Assembly (NCBI GenBank): GCA_017548605.1
Contig: JAFYZT010000008.1
Span: forward strand, 1 to 64,000
Length of the DNA stretch: 64,000 nucleotides
Source: Prevotella sp.
Lineage (GTDB): Bacteria; Bacteroidota; Bacteroidia; Bacteroidales; Bacteroidaceae
Reading direction: 5' to 3'
Below are positions 24,313 through 33,028 of the stretch, piece after piece. Below the pieces are notes generated by a model that was given only the letters and a program-made list of their open reading frames with translations, was not told where the DNA came from and made no database searches. Position numbers and translations under genes: made by a program. How positions within the stretch are numbered: position 1 is the stretch's first letter; each line of letters opens with the position of its first letter.

Positions 24313-24723
24313 TTATTCGAGTTTGAAGGTGACAGGGACGCTATATCTTACGCGTATGGGCTGTCCATTTTGTGTTCCAGGAATCCATTTTGGCATGGAC
24401 TTAACGATGCGGAGGGCTTCCTTGTCGAAGGCAGGATCCAGGCCCCTCACAACTTTTAAATCGGTGAGGCTGCCGTCTGTCTCCACTACAAAGGTAACGA
24501 TAACCCGACCCTGGACATCCGCCTCAACGTCGGGCCACAGCAAATTTTCTTTCAGAAATTGGAGCATAGCCTCTTGTCCGCCGGGAAAGGACGGATAGGT
24601 ATAGGGGATACCACAATAAATACTGTCCTGTTTCACGCTGTCTTTTCGTTCACCAGTCTCTTGTGCCAATACCGGCAACATAGCCCATGCAGCCATCAAG
24701 GCCATCATCGTTATTCTTTTCAT
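24313..24723 (-). CDS. Secreted TonB C-terminal domain protein
   Basis: 136 residues from the second ATG (MKRITMMALMAAWAMLPVLA signal peptide). The rest is a TonB C-terminal domain: FPGGQEAMLQFLKENLLWP, then VQGRVIVTFVVETDGSLTDL, and ending KWIPGTQNGQPIRVRYSVPV. The domain normally touches the TonB box of outer-membrane receptors. Here it has no membrane anchor and no Pro-rich periplasmic arm, so it is a free periplasmic form, common in Bacteroidales. A near-exact copy of its promoter region precedes the unrelated lipoprotein at 25002. Confidence 0.85.
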   Translation of the reverse strand: MKRITMMALMAAWAMLPVLAQETGERKDSVKQDSIYCGIPYTYPSFPGGQEAMLQFLKENLLWPDVEADVQGRVIVTFVVETDGSLTDLKVVRGLDPAFDKEALRIVKSMPKWIPGTQNGQPIRVRYSVPVTFKLE

Positions 24724-24736
24724 CATTATTTGTTAT

Positions 24737-24858
24737 TTGCAAAGATAATCAATTAATCATCCTTTTGCAATACCCTATCGCTTATTGACACAATTAAAAA
24801 TAGCAACAAACTGAAAAACAACATGTTGCAGATATTGCCACATTCTTTTTGACACAAC
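24737..24858 (-). repeat. Promoter repeat P2, copy 1
   Basis: 122 bp, differing at about eight positions from 25668-25789 in direct orientation. The end next to the gene holds a promoter: ATTG (24771-24768), 20-nt spacer, TATCTTTG (24747-24740). The rest (GCTTATTGACACAA, GCAACAAACTGAAAA, TTGCAGATATTGCC, TTTTTGACACAAC) has no known role. The stretch from there to 25001 holds no gene I can see. Confidence 0.85.
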
Positions 24859-25001
24859 AGTTTTAAAGAGAAGTTTAGGAGAGAGCAATGGATTGACGGT
24901 CTCATTATATCAATTTCCTCGTCCCATCGATATTAAGACCTTTCTCTTCATCATACTATCAAATGTGATAATCCCTGTTCCCTTGATTCATTGATGACAC
25001 A

Positions 25002-25598
25002 TCAATAAGGCCCGTGTATATATAAGGATTTAACTTCTTTCTTTTCAATATCCACTATCATATGCCCGAACCACTTTCCTCCGTCATATACCATTAACCA
25101 CTCATCTTTTAATTCTCTTGCCCATCCGTTTGGAGTTTGTTCTGATGTGAACATATTCACATATACTAGTCTCTTCCCATCGTTCTCTTTATATCCTATA
25201 TATTGTTTGAAATAGTAATTATAGGGGAATGGTTTTTTACTATCATCAATACTATCAGTACCAACACTAGTATCAATACTGGCGAAATGCTTTTTTACAA
25301 GATTTCGTGCAATATTGAATTCATCTTCCGAAAGGATGAATACAGAATCTTTGACAACATCAAATTCCAAATCTAGCACAGGAATTGACAAATCCTCAAT
25401 CCTGATGTCCAATGAGTCAATAGGCTTATCTTTTGCTTTGACGACAGGCCATTTCATTCTTGCATCCATCTCAGCCAGATGCTTTCTTAATTCTTCTTTC
25501 GAATCCTGAACGGTTTCTTTTCTCCCGGAATTTGAGCAGTTAATGAATAAAACAGCAGCAATTATTGCTAGAAAAATCAGATAACTATTTGATTTCAT
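25002..25598 (-). CDS. Putative lipoprotein, unknown
   Basis: 198 residues with a lipoprotein signal (YLIFLAIIAAVLFINC, Cys 21). The body is acidic, with DARMKWPVVKAKDKPIDSLD and a later KDEWLMVYDGGKWFGHMIVD segment that is beta-like. No family is recognised. First gene, in map order, of the AT-rich minus-strand island. Its promoter is P2 copy 2, nearly the same as that of the TonB-like gene, although the proteins are unrelated. Confidence 0.6.
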   Translation of the reverse strand: MKSNSYLIFLAIIAAVLFINCSNSGRKETVQDSKEELRKHLAEMDARMKWPVVKAKDKPIDSLDIRIEDLSIPVLDLEFDVVKDSVFILSEDEFNIARNLVKKHFASIDTSVGTDSIDDSKKPFPYNYYFKQYIGYKENDGKRLVYVNMFTSEQTPNGWARELKDEWLMVYDGGKWFGHMIVDIEKKEVKSLYIHGPY

Positions 25599-25667
25599 AT
25601 TTTTTATTTTTTCTGTTAAACATAAAAGACTTCTTGTATATCGTTAGTATTAATACTACATAAGTTT

Positions 25668-25789
25668 TTGCAAAGATAATCAAAAAATCATCTTTTTGCA
25701 ATACCCAATCGCTTATTGACACAATCAAAAATAGCAACAAACTGAAAATCAACGCGTTGCAGATATTGCCACATTCTTTTTGACACAAC
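25668..25789 (-). repeat. Promoter repeat P2, copy 2
   Basis: Second copy of the 122-bp block at 24737-24858. Promoter ATTG (25702-25699), 20-nt spacer, TATCTTTG (25678-25671). A 67-codon frame can be read through it, but the copy at 24737 does not keep that frame, so I treat it as non-coding. Confidence 0.85.
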
Positions 25790-25813
25790 CGTTATTTCAC
25801 AGTTTGTCAAATC

Positions 25814-26545
25814 TTATTCCTTCTTATCATAGATATCACCTCTCCAGTAAATCTTTTTGTTTTCCACTTTAAAATATTCTCCTCTAATATAATTTCTTGC
25901 AAATGAATCTTCGCTAATATCACTAAATGTTATCATTAATTCTTTAGTATTTTTCTCTATAGGAATCTCGTTCGTTATATAGTATGGAATGGTCCCCACA
26001 AAATCAGCATCATATAAATCTAAATCATAAATATTGAAATCATAAGGGTTGTATATTCTTATCGAAATGTTTGATATATCTTCTTTCGAAATTTTGATTA
26101 TTTCATTAGAATAATAATCATTAATAAAGTAATGGCGAAAAGCAGTTATCACCTCCAAATTAAATCTATTGTGATATGAAGGTACACGAACTCGAATTAT
26201 CATCAAGGAATTATCATTTAAACTGTCAAGTTCCGCAGATACATTCATATTATCTATAAAAATAGACATAGGATTATCAACGGAATTAATGGAAAAGAAG
26301 CCCCCCTTCTCCTTTTTGAGACTACATGTAGCACAGGGAATAGCACTAACATTATGAAGAGGTCTGAAATCTAATAATTCATAATAGAATGTACCATCTT
26401 TTATTATTATTCTTTTATCGCCCTCCTTGTTTATATAAACTCCATCAATGTTTTGAGAGTAAGTTTCGGTATGAACAATAAAAGAAAGAATAGCACAAAA
26501 GGTAATTTTGGCTATCATCACAAAATGAGTTTTAAATCTTTCCAT
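25814..26545 (-). CDS. Secreted protein, unknown
   Basis: 243 residues. A signal peptide (FVMIAKITFCAILSFIVHTE, cleavage near TYSQ) is followed by INKEGDKRIIIKDGTFYYEL, a pattern of small beta-barrel lipocalin-like secreted proteins in this phylum. A CATC motif near residue 71 might bind metal or form a disulfide. Function unknown. An AATATTTG box at 26564-26571 (minus strand) could be its promoter. Confidence 0.55.
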   Translation of the reverse strand: MERFKTHFVMIAKITFCAILSFIVHTETYSQNIDGVYINKEGDKRIIIKDGTFYYELLDFRPLHNVSAIPCATCSLKKEKGGFFSINSVDNPMSIFIDNMNVSAELDSLNDNSLMIIRVRVPSYHNRFNLEVITAFRHYFINDYYSNEIIKISKEDISNISIRIYNPYDFNIYDLDLYDADFVGTIPYYITNEIPIEKNTKELMITFSDISEDSFARNYIRGEYFKVENKKIYWRGDIYDKKE

Positions 26546-26603
26546 TTGTATCCTCTTTTCTATTCAAATATTGTTTTTTTGTTGTCTGGCACCTGCATCC
26601 CAT

Positions 26604-26654
26604 ACATTTGAAAACGAGTTTTTTGGGGTTTATAGACCTCGTTTGTACCTTTCC
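26604..26654 (-). repeat. Island repeat R1, copy B (diverged)
   Basis: Shares with copy A the GGAAAGGT, ACGAGGTCTAT and GTTTTCAAATGTA segments. When read as protein, A and B even give the same GKVQTRSI stretch in their frames. It lies between two unrelated island genes, just downstream of the gene at 26760. Confidence 0.6.
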
Positions 26655-26759
26655 GCTTTCACTTTCAAGACCCCTTGTGGCTGAAAACCACGTTACTGTC
26701 ATGGTCAGTATTTCAATTTCTCCATTTTGGTGATACTTGTCCCATAGATTCACAGGATT

Positions 26760-27335
26760 TTATGGAGTCGGATACTTTTGAAGGGGTTCTAGATATCCAT
26801 AGTACTCATGATACTTGAGGGTCATTCTTTTCCTTGTAATAACATCTCTTAAGAGTCCATAGCTGATGGTATCTTCTTTCCATGCAGAAGTATTTATTAT
26901 TAAGTTTTTGTAACCATCATTGTATACTATTTGATTGTCTTTATTCGTGATAAGATGGTAACTTTTTAAATCTGATAAATCACTTAGGACTATTCTGTCG
27001 TCATCATGAAACCAGACATTTGTCTTACCTAAATAGACAGAATCTCCAGAAACGAAACACATATCTACATCTTCAAGAAATTCAATATTATCATAACGGT
27101 TATCTTCCGTTTTCTTAAAATAACAGACATACAATTTTGCATTTGAATAGATAGGCTCTTCACACGATTTATACCTTTCTTCTGCTTCTTTTATTTCTAA
27201 CGAATGATATGAATCGATAAAAGCTGTTTCCAGGATCTTAATTTCAAATATAGATATTTTTTGTTTGCATGAAATGTTGCATGCCATGAAAAATAGCATG
27301 ATGCAAAGAATCAGTAATTTATTAAGATAAAACAT
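26760..27335 (-). CDS. Putative lipoprotein, unknown
   Basis: 191 residues from the ATG at 27335; an ATG 33 bases upstream is possible. A lipoprotein signal ends FFMAC. The body contains KRYDNIEFLEDVDMCF-like acidic and aromatic stretches and ends in a Tyr-rich EYYGYLEPLQKYPTP. No domain is recognised. It is AT-rich and shares direction with the neighbouring island genes, but the 130-base gap upstream argues against tight coupling. Confidence 0.55.
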   Translation of the reverse strand: MFYLNKLLILCIMLFFMACNISCKQKISIFEIKILETAFIDSYHSLEIKEAEERYKSCEEPIYSNAKLYVCYFKKTEDNRYDNIEFLEDVDMCFVSGDSVYLGKTNVWFHDDDRIVLSDLSDLKSYHLITNKDNQIVYNDGYKNLIINTSAWKEDTISYGLLRDVITRKRMTLKYHEYYGYLEPLQKYPTP

Positions 27336-27465
27336 TCTGGAATGCTTCAAACCTGCGATTGATTTCATGATCTTTTCAATTTCCTTGTTCCCTACGTTTT
27401 TATCACATATAAGACTAAACTATCATTATCAAAACATATTATCGAATTCTCTTTATTCCTCGTGA

Positions 27466-27918
27466 TTAAGACCTTTTCTTTTTTGCCAAATATTTTCTTA
27501 TTCTTTTCAATGCGTATTTCTTTGAAATAATGCGTTTGCTCCAAATAACTATTACAGCATCATATCCATTATCTAAAGATTCTTCCTCATTGAGTATAAT
27601 AAGTTGACAGCATTTGGCCCAACTACTATTATCGAGATTAGCAATTCTGAAAATGTAATTCTTTTCTTCAATCAAACCTCCTCCGGAACCTCCAAGAAAA
27701 AAGCATTTTTTCCCTGTGAAATCAAAAGAATCCCTTTTTTGGCTGAATAGAATATTCAAAAACTTGCTCTCATCTTCGTTGAGAAGGCAACTATTGTCCT
27801 TACCCAAGTTTTCTGGATTTATTCCATTCTCATGCGTCTTTACCCCACCATTTATTTGAGAACTTACGAACGTCGGAAAGACCAATAATAAAAGCGGAAT
27901 TATTTTCTTTATTTTCAT
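27466..27918 (-). CDS. Secreted protein, unknown
   Basis: 150 residues from the ATG at 27918 (signal MKIKKIIPLLLLVFPTFVSS). The mature part has a Gly-rich patch (KKCFFLGGSGGGLIEE), paired Cys (WAKCCQLIIL) and a very basic C-terminus (SKKYALKRIRKYLAKKKRS). It lies 42 bases after the stop of the 27961 gene and may be translated from the same transcript. No family is recognised. Confidence 0.5.
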   Translation of the reverse strand: MKIKKIIPLLLLVFPTFVSSQINGGVKTHENGINPENLGKDNSCLLNEDESKFLNILFSQKRDSFDFTGKKCFFLGGSGGGLIEEKNYIFRIANLDNSSWAKCCQLIILNEEESLDNGYDAVIVIWSKRIISKKYALKRIRKYLAKKKRS

Positions 27919-27960
27919 ATTATTTCTTGTTTTATGGTTATTCATTTATCTTAATGGCTC

Positions 27961-28674
27961 CTATTTCGTTTTTTTCCTCCAATCCCTTTCTTCGATATTT
28001 GGTAAGACATCATCTATTAGACCTTGTGTATCAAAGTCTGCCTTACTCTCCGTATAATTGAATTTGGAATAATCCATATAGAAGAAAAAATGAAGACACG
28101 CCACCCACCATTTAGAATCTCTTTCTATGGCAGAAAAATCAGAATAAGGAATATAATATGTTCTATAGTATGGTCGTTTTTCAGTATTCATAAAATCCTC
28201 CACGCCTATAACCCCTCGAAGAAACACGCCTCTTATAAACGATACATATACTTTAACTGTAGATTTCCCTCTAAAAGGCCTATCTAATCCATAATAGACG
28301 TCTTCCTTTTTTACCCAATTCTTCGTTATCTTTTGAACGAAGTGTCTGTTTTTTGAAATAATGTCGTAAAACTCATGTGGATACTTCATATATGTGTCAC
28401 TTCCATAGCGGCTATTGGCATACCAAATGGTGTCACCTTTAGAAATTTGCTCAACATTATATATGCTAATAGGCGAGTCGGGTTTATAGATGGGGTACAC
28501 CTTTAATTTGCCGTTTTCGACAAGAGAATCTATTTCGGCTATCCAATATAACGTGTCACGACCATTGATGTCTTTTTGTTCAAATGACATCACCACATAA
28601 TCTTTTATGTCCAATTTCTGTGAAAGAGTAATTAGAGGACAACAAAATAAAATGAATAATACAAACTGTTTCAT
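27961..28674 (-). CDS. Secreted protein, unknown
   Basis: 237 residues from the ATG at 28674 (signal MKQFVLFILFCCPLITLSQ). The mature part has DTLYWIAEIDSLVENGKLKV, a pattern of secreted beta-proteins, and several Trp and Tyr residues, including WWVACLHFFFYMDYSKF. No domain is recognised. It is driven by the P1 promoter at 28735-28766, nearly the same block as that of the unrelated lipoprotein at 1916. Confidence 0.55.
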   Translation of the reverse strand: MKQFVLFILFCCPLITLSQKLDIKDYVVMSFEQKDINGRDTLYWIAEIDSLVENGKLKVYPIYKPDSPISIYNVEQISKGDTIWYANSRYGSDTYMKYPHEFYDIISKNRHFVQKITKNWVKKEDVYYGLDRPFRGKSTVKVYVSFIRGVFLRGVIGVEDFMNTEKRPYYRTYYIPYSDFSAIERDSKWWVACLHFFFYMDYSKFNYTESKADFDTQGLIDDVLPNIEERDWRKKTK

Positions 28675-28697
28675 AATATTATCTTTCAAATGCATTA

Positions 28698-28783
28698 CCC
28701 CTCTTCATTATTATATGTTTTTGTTTGTCTGTGGCAAATATATGAAATAGTTTTTAAAGTTCCAAATTTGAATACTGGGATTT
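28698..28783 (-). repeat. Promoter repeat P1, copy 2
   Basis: The minus-strand counterpart of 1797-1882. Promoter: TTTG (28766-28763), 20-nt spacer, TATATTTG (28742-28735). Differences from copy 1 are few single bases. Outside the block the two loci are unrelated, apart from R1 nearby. Confidence 0.85.
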
Positions 28784-28811
28784 AACGTTGTTACATGCAA
28801 ATAACCGTCTG

Positions 28812-28874
28812 AATTACAACAAGTAGCACGTTTTTTACATGTTACATTTGAAAATGCGTATTTTCTGGTCTATA
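28812..28874 (-). repeat. Island repeat R1, copy C
   Basis: Inverted relative to copy A at 241-331, and shares its core and the GTGCTACTTGTTGTAAT end. It is only about 30 bases upstream of P1 copy 2. In the left island about 1.5 kb containing two genes separates R1 and P1, which suggests insertion or deletion of gene cassettes between fixed repeats. Confidence 0.75.
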
Positions 28875-28929
28875 GCCCAGTCCCTGTATGCTCGCACTAT
28901 TATAAATACAAACCAATAAAAGAATCACA

Positions 28930-29400
28930 TTATTCGCTTTGCATATTAGTAGAGAAAACATTGTTAATTCTCATTTTGTCATCAAATATAAATAGATATA
29001 GCCTGACCATGGTAAACAAATCTGTTTTATAATGTTTAAAATAGTGATAATCAACGATTTCCGCCATTATCATTTTGTTCTCCATTTTAGAAAACCTCAA
29101 CAGATGTTCTGGATTACTCACTTTCTTTGATAAACGATGGATTAATATTTCTGTCGTTTGACTCTTATCGGCATCTAATTCCAAAAACGAAGATTCTGCA
29201 CTTCCCTTTAATAGTATTTTTGCAAAATTTCTATCAAAATCAAATAAGCTATCACTAACAATTATATGTTTCCTTTTTGTCATCAAATCTTTCGCAATGA
29301 ACGTATAAGCATTTCTGTAGGGATTACAGGTACTTTTGTTCATCGTACTACAAGAAATGACACAAAACAATGCAAATAAAAATATCGCCGTTTTCTTCAT
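28930..29400 (-). CDS. Putative lipoprotein, unknown
   Basis: 156 residues from the ATG at 29400 (signal MKKTAIFLFALFCVISC, Cys 17). The body has SSFLELDADKSQTTEILIHR and a C-terminal YHYFKHYKTDLFTMVRLYLF segment, beta-like. No family is recognised. Upstream ATGs (29460, 29418) do not improve the signal. There is no P1-type promoter; the 29401-29529 gap shows no clear consensus. Confidence 0.5.
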   Translation of the reverse strand: MKKTAIFLFALFCVISCSTMNKSTCNPYRNAYTFIAKDLMTKRKHIIVSDSLFDFDRNFAKILLKGSAESSFLELDADKSQTTEILIHRLSKKVSNPEHLLRFSKMENKMIMAEIVDYHYFKHYKTDLFTMVRLYLFIFDDKMRINNVFSTNMQSE

Positions 29401-29529
29401 AGGTATCTTCTGTTTCATAAGTTTTCCCTTTATGATCAATCTTTGACCTGAACTAAACAACTTTTGGTTAGTCGAATTACCTGTATTTTCCTTTTGCTGC
29501 TTTTATCCACCGCCCCCCGATACTTGATT

Positions 29530-29964
29530 TCAACCTTTTTTTACACGGAAAACATTTGAATATTCCGTGCTTATCAATTCCAAATTTGTTTTTCTTATAT
29601 TGAACCTAAATCTATATAAATTATCACAGCCTTTCCTATACATTGTTCTTTTTATCTTCCATTTTTCTTTTCTATTGTTTTCATTCTCCTTTAAAAATAT
29701 ATTATTCTCAACCTTACGAATATGGGGTATTTGGAAAATGTCTTCTGCAAATAATGTCCATCTATCATTTTCCTTTTTTTCTAAAGAAATAGATATAAGA
29801 ACCTTTTCCTCGCAATTTTTTTTGAAATTAAAAGTAATATCATCGTAGATGGTATACTCAGTCTGAATAGAATCAATTTCTAAACAAGGTGCTGTTGACT
29901 GTGCGTTTGAATAGTATGCAAAGTCAAGTAATACAAATAACATCAAGTATTTTATTGTTGTCAT
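29530..29964 (-). CDS. Secreted protein, unknown
   Basis: 144 residues from the ATG at 29964, chosen because GAGGAACTAAAAAAG sits before it and a signal peptide follows (MTTIKYLMLFVLLDFAYYSN). The frame reads upstream into promoter repeat P1, giving a false MKTISYICHRQ start like that at 1823. The mature part (IDSIQTEYTIYDDITFNFKK, then KVLISISLEKK) resembles a small immunoglobulin-like or fibronectin-like beta domain, as often seen in Bacteroidota secreted proteins. No exact family is recognised. Confidence 0.55.
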   Translation of the reverse strand: MTTIKYLMLFVLLDFAYYSNAQSTAPCLEIDSIQTEYTIYDDITFNFKKNCEEKVLISISLEKKENDRWTLFAEDIFQIPHIRKVENNIFLKENENNRKEKWKIKRTMYRKGCDNLYRFRFNIRKTNLELISTEYSNVFRVKKG

Positions 29965-29993
29965 CTTTTTTAGTTCCTCCATCTGTCGAATGA

Positions 29994-30055
29994 TTATATT
30001 TGTTTTTGTTTGTCTGTGGCAAATATATGAAATAGTTTTCAAAGTTCCAAATCTG
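29994..30055 (-). repeat. Promoter repeat P1, copy 3
   Basis: Shorter copy of P1 with promoter TTTG (30051-30048), 20-nt spacer, TATATTTG (30027-30020). It precedes the gene at 29530 and marks the right edge of the AT-rich island. Confidence 0.85.
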
Positions 30056-30124
30056 TGCTTAGAAAGTGTATTGTTTTTAAAAGACTGTCTTTTTCCTTCA
30101 AAAACATCAAAAAACGGTTGATAT

Positions 30125-30156
30125 TTTGTGTATTAGCCGAAATTGCCGTATCTTTG
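30125..30156 (+). promoter_or_regulatory. Promoter for cysS (TTTG-N20-TATCTTTG)
   Basis: A perfect consensus promoter: TTTG 30125-30128, 20-nt spacer, TATCTTTG 30149-30156. The leader of about 100 bases to the cysS ATG includes a CCCCTTCCAGAGGGGG hairpin of the repeat type at 30224-30239. Confidence 0.85.
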
Positions 30157-30263
30157 CAAATTGATTCATAAATACTCGCAAGCTCATCAGCTTCGCAGCC
30201 ATCATTCACTCCCAGCGAGTGTCCCCTTCCAGAGGGGGTGCGGGGGAGACTCTAATTTTAGCA

Positions 30264-31757
30264 ATGACGAAACAACGACTGATTATTTACAATACCCTCA
30301 AGAGAACTAAAGAGCCTTTTGAGCCACTGAACGCCCCCAACGTGGGCATGTATGTGTGCGGCCCCACGGTTTATGGCGACCCCCATCTGGGACATGCCCG
30401 TCCCGCCATCACCTTCGACCTGCTGTTCCGTTACCTGAAGCACCTGGGCTATAAGGTGCGCTACGTGCGTAACATCACCGACGTGGGCCATCTGGAGCAT
30501 GATGCCGACGAGGGCGACGACAAGATAGAGAAGAAAGCTCGACTGGAGCAGTTGGAGCCGATGGAGATAGCACAATACTACACCAACCGCTACCATGCAG
30601 CGATGGAAGCCCTTAACGTGCTGCCGCCAAGCATCGAGCCCCACGCCACGGGACACATCATCGAGCAGCAGCAACTGGTGCAACAGATTCTTGATCACGG
30701 CTATGCCTACGAGAGCAACGGCAGCGTGTATTTCGACATCGAGAAATACAACAAAGACCATCGCTACGGCATCCTCTCCGGACGGAACCTCGATGACGTG
30801 ATCAACGCCTCGCGCGAACTTGACGGGGTGGGGGAGAAACGTAACCAAGTGGACTTCGCCCTGTGGAAGAAGGCACAGCCCGAGCATATCATGCGGTGGC
30901 CCTCGCCTTGGAGCGACGGCTTCCCCGGATGGCACTGCGAATGTACGGCCATGGGAAGGAAATACCTCGGTCAGGAGTTTGATATCCACGGCGGCGGCAT
31001 GGACCTCGTGTTCCCGCACCATGAGTGTGAGATAGCACAGGCCGTAGCCTCGCAGGGCAAGCCGATGGTGCGCTACTGGATGCACAACAACATGATAACC
31101 ATCAACGGACAGAAGATGGGTAAGTCGCTGGGTAACTTCATCACCCTGGAGCAGTTCTTCACAGGTAACCATCCCAGTCTGACGAAGGCCTACTCACCCA
31201 TGACCATCCGTTTCTTCATCCTCTCCGCACACTACCGTGGCACCGTAGATTTCGCCGATGACACGCTGCAGGCCAGTGAGAAGGGACTGGAGCGACTGCT
31301 CAACGGCATAGCCGATGCTGAACGCATCGTGGTGAGCAAGGAGTCGGATGCTGCCACACATGAGACGGTGGCTACCCTGCGCCAGAAATGCTACGACGCC
31401 ATGAACGACGACCTGCAGACACCTATCGTGATCAGCCATCTGTTCGAGGCCTGCCGGTTGGTGAACACCATCAATGCCCATCAGGCGAAAATCAGTGCCG
31501 ACGACCAGAAGGAACTGCTCGACACGATGCGCCTGTTTGCCTTCGACCTGCTCGGCCTGCGCCCGGAGAAGGGCAACTCCAACGAGGCTCGCGAAGAGGC
31601 TTTCGGCAAGGTGGTCGATATGGTGCTGGAGTTGCGTGCCAAGGCCAAGGCTGCCAAAGACTGGGCCACGAGCGACCAGATACGCGATGCCCTGAGTGCC
31701 GCCGGCTTTGAGGTGAAAGACACCAAGGATGGTGTGACGTGGAAATTGCAGAGATAA
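30264..31757 (+). CDS. cysS: Cysteinyl-tRNA synthetase
   Basis: 497 residues from the ATG at 30264; the open frame begins at 30219, but that part is repeat hairpin. Charges tRNA-Cys. The class I signatures are HLGH (41-44, in [11 protein letters not shown]) and KMGKS (in [13 protein letters not shown]). Zinc ligands are Cys32 (YVCGPTVY), Cys in [11 protein letters not shown] and His in [10 protein letters not shown]. Length is usual. It is transcribed alone from the promoter at 30125 and followed by a composite repeat. Confidence 0.97.
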   Translation: MTKQRLIIYNTLKRTKEPFEPLNAPNVGMYVCGPTVYGDPHLGHARPAITFDLLFRYLKHLGYKVRYVRNITDVGHLEHDADEGDDKIEKKARLEQLEPMEIAQYYTNRYHAAMEALNVLPPSIEPHATGHIIEQQQLVQQILDHGYAYESNGSVYFDIEKYNKDHRYGILSGRNLDDVINASRELDGVGEKRNQVDFALWKKAQPEHIMRWPSPWSDGFPGWHCECTAMGRKYLGQEFDIHGGGMDLVFPHHECEIAQAVASQGKPMVRYWMHNNMITINGQKMGKSLGNFITLEQFFTGNHPSLTKAYSPMTIRFFILSAHYRGTVDFADDTLQASEKGLERLLNGIADAERIVVSKESDAATHETVATLRQKCYDAMNDDLQTPIVISHLFEACRLVNTINAHQAKISADDQKELLDTMRLFAFDLLGLRPEKGNSNEAREEAFGKVVDMVLELRAKAKAAKDWATSDQIRDALSAAGFEVKDTKDGVTWKLQR

Positions 31758-31984
31758 AAAGGAAGTAAAAGGAAGTTAGGAGAAGTAAAAGGGGAAGTTA
31801 TAAAAGGAAGTAAAAAGGGAAGTTAAGCACTTTGTGCAGGACAATAGCCTTGAAGGGTAAAAAAGTAAAAGAGTAAAAAGGTAAAAGGCAGAGTATTGTC
31901 CATTTTAACTTCCGTGAGCGAAGCGAATTAACTTCCATTTTAACTCCCTATTAAACAAAAAACTTCTATTTAAAAAATAGATAT
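31758..31984. repeat. Composite intergenic repeat, type B, copy 2
   Basis: Begins at the cysS stop. GGAAGTAAAA-type tandem units, then the linker GTGCAGGACAATAGCC, GTAAAAAG units, then TGAGCGAAGCGAATTAACTT and a TTTTAACTCCCTATTAA end. It is the inverted counterpart of 6198-6476, with all modules in matching order. No gene is present. Confidence 0.85.
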
Positions 31985-33028
31985 ATGACGCGGAAAATCA
32001 GTGAATGTCCACGGTGCGGCAAGATGATTTATTCACATGCCGCGATGTGTCCGTACTGTAAGAAAAAGACGGGCTTCCCACCTGCTGAGAGCGTGGTGGA
32101 ACAGTCACGGGAGACACTGCAACAGCCGGTACGGCAACAGGAAGACCAGGCTGCCGCTTCTCAGCAACAGGCGGTGCCGAGCCAGACCGCCGCTCAACAA
32201 GAGCGACGACAGATAAAGGTGCCCTTCGAGGTGTCACGCAAATATTCGGAGGTGACCAGTAAATACTCGAAGGCCAATATAGCCAAAGGTGTGGTGATTG
32301 CCCTGTTGGCTCTCGCCGTGCTCGGACTGTTCATCGCCGTTCAGATGCAGAACCGTAAGCCGTTGCGGTTGGCCTCGATGGTTGACCACGGCACGAAGGA
32401 TATCATTGACAGCATGGCCAACGAGGTGTCGCTCAGCGGCTATGTCATCGCCAAGTTCCCCGAGCGGTCGCGCCACTGTATGTATTACCTGCAGGACGGT
32501 CGTATGTATGAGTTCGATGCACTAACCCGCGACTCCAAAGAGTTGGACCTTACCGCTATGAACAGTCAGGCTCTCGTGAACTATGAGGGAAGCGGTATCT
32601 TGCAGGCTAATATCAGTCCCGATGAGTCGTATATCATGATAGTGGCATCGCGCAACTCCAGCAATACGGAGTGCGGCCTGTACCAGATGGATACGAAGAC
32701 GAAGGCCATTGCCGTGCTCGACCGTGGTAAGGTGACCTTCGACAACGGTGAATATACCGTGGAGTCAGGCGGACGTATGGCCCGTTATGACCAGGAGGGC
32801 ACGAAACTCGCCGGTCTGACCATCGAGGAGGCGGAGGCACTGCCCAAGCCACAGCCCAAGACAGAGAAGAAAGAAAACACGGAGGAATCGACACAGCGTG
32901 AGGAGCCTCGCGTGAGGGTGACCGAGCAGATACAGCCGAAGGTGGATGTGGTGAAACAGCCCACGGTGCCCACTGAAATCAAGATATCGCCGAAGATAGC
33001 ACCTGTCACCCCGAAAAAAGAAGACTGA
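31985..33028 (+). CDS. Zinc-ribbon membrane protein, unknown
   Basis: 347 residues. An N-terminal zinc ribbon (CPRCGKMIYSHAAMCPYC, Cys 8, 11, 22, 25) is followed by a Gln-rich linker and a single transmembrane helix (about 100-121, GVVIALLALAVLGLFIAVQM). A WD- or propeller-like outer domain (about 130-280) comes next, then a low-complexity Pro/Lys/Glu tail. The ribbon would be cytoplasmic and the rest periplasmic. It overlaps the next gene by one base (TGATG). Its position ahead of an SGNH and an MBOAT gene suggests it helps a polysaccharide-acetylation machine, an inference from context only. Confidence 0.75.
   Translation: MTRKISECPRCGKMIYSHAAMCPYCKKKTGFPPAESVVEQSRETLQQPVRQQEDQAAASQQQAVPSQTAAQQERRQIKVPFEVSRKYSEVTSKYSKANIAKGVVIALLALAVLGLFIAVQMQNRKPLRLASMVDHGTKDIIDSMANEVSLSGYVIAKFPERSRHCMYYLQDGRMYEFDALTRDSKELDLTAMNSQALVNYEGSGILQANISPDESYIMIVASRNSSNTECGLYQMDTKTKAIAVLDRGKVTFDNGEYTVESGGRMARYDQEGTKLAGLTIEEAEALPKPQPKTEKKENTEESTQREEPRVRVTEQIQPKVDVVKQPTVPTEIKISPKIAPVTPKKED

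Noticed and set aside
25585-25788. 67-codon frame reading a CQKECGNICNALIF peptide
   Set aside because: It translates promoter repeat P2; the other copy (24737-24858) does not keep the frame.
26532-26753. 73-codon frame with GKVQTRSI
   Set aside because: It translates island repeat R1 and flanking DNA, has no start signal, and is only partly shared with the frame at 52-300.
31758-31984. Regular short repeats, considered as a CRISPR array
   Set aside because: Units are short, imperfect and without unique spacers of constant length.
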